This document shows positions 63,750 through 64,000 of a DNA stretch of 64,000 nt, piece by piece. Both the position numbers and the translations under genes were made by a program. The first letter of the stretch is position 1. Each line of letters starts with the position of its first letter. The notes beneath the pieces are model-generated. The model had not been told where the DNA came from. It searched no databases and saw nothing but the letters and a program-made list of their open reading frames with translations. Source of the stretch: Oscillospiraceae bacterium (GTDB lineage Bacteria > Bacillota > Clostridia > Oscillospirales > Ruminococcaceae). Location: the NCBI GenBank assembly GCA_017435565.1, contig JAFSEU010000024.1:1-64000 (forward strand). Direction: 5' to 3'.

Positions 63750-64000
63750 ATGGCAGTAAATAAAGATCCGATTCTTAAAAGATGCAGATATTTAGGCATC
63801 AGCCCTATGGTAATGGGTATAAACAAGGAGTCTAACCGCAATCCTAACGCAAACAACCGTAAGAAGGTTTCTGAATACGGTATGCAGCTGAAGGAAAAGC
63901 AGAAGCTCAAGTTTATCTATGGCGTAATGGAAAAGCCCTTCCGTCATTATTTTGAGCTTGCTTCAAAGGCAGAAGGTAAAGCAGGTGACAACCTGATTAC
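63750..64000 (+). CDS. rpsD: 30S ribosomal protein S4, 3'-truncated by window end
   Basis: The visible 83 residues read [20 protein letters not shown] and then [20 protein letters not shown], the clostridial S4 pattern without N-terminal zinc cysteines. AGGAGGG precedes ATG 63750 by ten bases. S4 nucleates 30S assembly and autoregulates the alpha operon in E. coli. rpoA and rplQ are expected next. Confidence 0.96.
   Translation, partial: MAVNKDPILKRCRYLGISPMVMGINKESNRNPNANNRKKVSEYGMQLKEKQKLKFIYGVMEKPFRHYFELASKAEGKAGDNLI

Overview
The window looks like the chromosome of a spore-forming, anaerobic Gram-positive bacterium of the class Clostridia, probably Oscillospirales/Ruminococcaceae. The grounds are the sporulation genes (spoVT, ylbJ, yqfC, yqfD), the low-GC Firmicutes gene orders (yqfC-yqfD-phoH-ybeY-era-yqzL-recO; ylxM-ffh-rpsP-khpA-rimM-trmD; S10-spc-alpha ribosomal operons), strong AGGAGG ribosome binding sites, a ferredoxin-linked 2-oxoacid oxidoreductase and plant-glycan hydrolases. 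The species cannot be named from the sequence alone.

Layout. 1-2.5 kb: end of a potassium-channel regulatory subunit, a decayed gene fragment, spoVT, and a divergent pair of a Thr-rich lipoprotein and a small XRE repressor sharing an operator region. 2.7-7.6 kb: glycolytic genes pgk, tpiA and gpmI with two small membrane proteins between them. 7.6-16.6 kb: a zinc-finger-like protein with an Ala/Glu tail, ylbJ, then the yqfCD-phoH-ybeY-era-yqzL-recO-mutS2 run. 16.6-21.3 kb (minus strand): ferredoxin, HPr, and the signal-recognition-particle/rpsP/trmD operon, without rplS. 21.4-28 kb: a large GT-C-like membrane protein, a secreted Ser/Glu-rich protein, a CIRCE-controlled hsp20, a lipoprotein and a LysM-G5-M23 wall hydrolase.

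28-36.4 kb is a glycan locus. GH36 alpha-galactosidase and GH74 xyloglucanase-like lipoprotein genes run leftwards and a YicI-like GH31 alpha-xylosidase gene runs rightwards. Each side has a strong sigma-A promoter and a related cre/LacI-type operator, so the enzymes are probably co-regulated for xyloglucan use. The roughly 900 bp between the promoters encodes no protein. It holds two inverted copies, plus a truncated third, of a highly structured element whose helices, including an H-type pseudoknot, change sequence between copies while keeping base pairing. This is the most interesting unexplained feature here.

36.4-49.4 kb: M18 aminopeptidase, coaE, tsaC, prfA and DUF951 (one minus-strand operon); a four-subunit 2-oxoacid:ferredoxin oxidoreductase; a zinc-ribbon LRR protein with a P-loop ATPase; two HD-domain proteins and a second GT-C-like membrane protein. 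49.4-64 kb: the ribosomal superoperon from rpsJ to the start of rpsD, with secY, adk, map, a KOW protein and infA. It starts with a 355-nt leader containing a probable attenuator followed by a second promoter, and has another structured leader before rpsM. No tRNA, rRNA, CRISPR array, insertion sequence or prophage was recognised.
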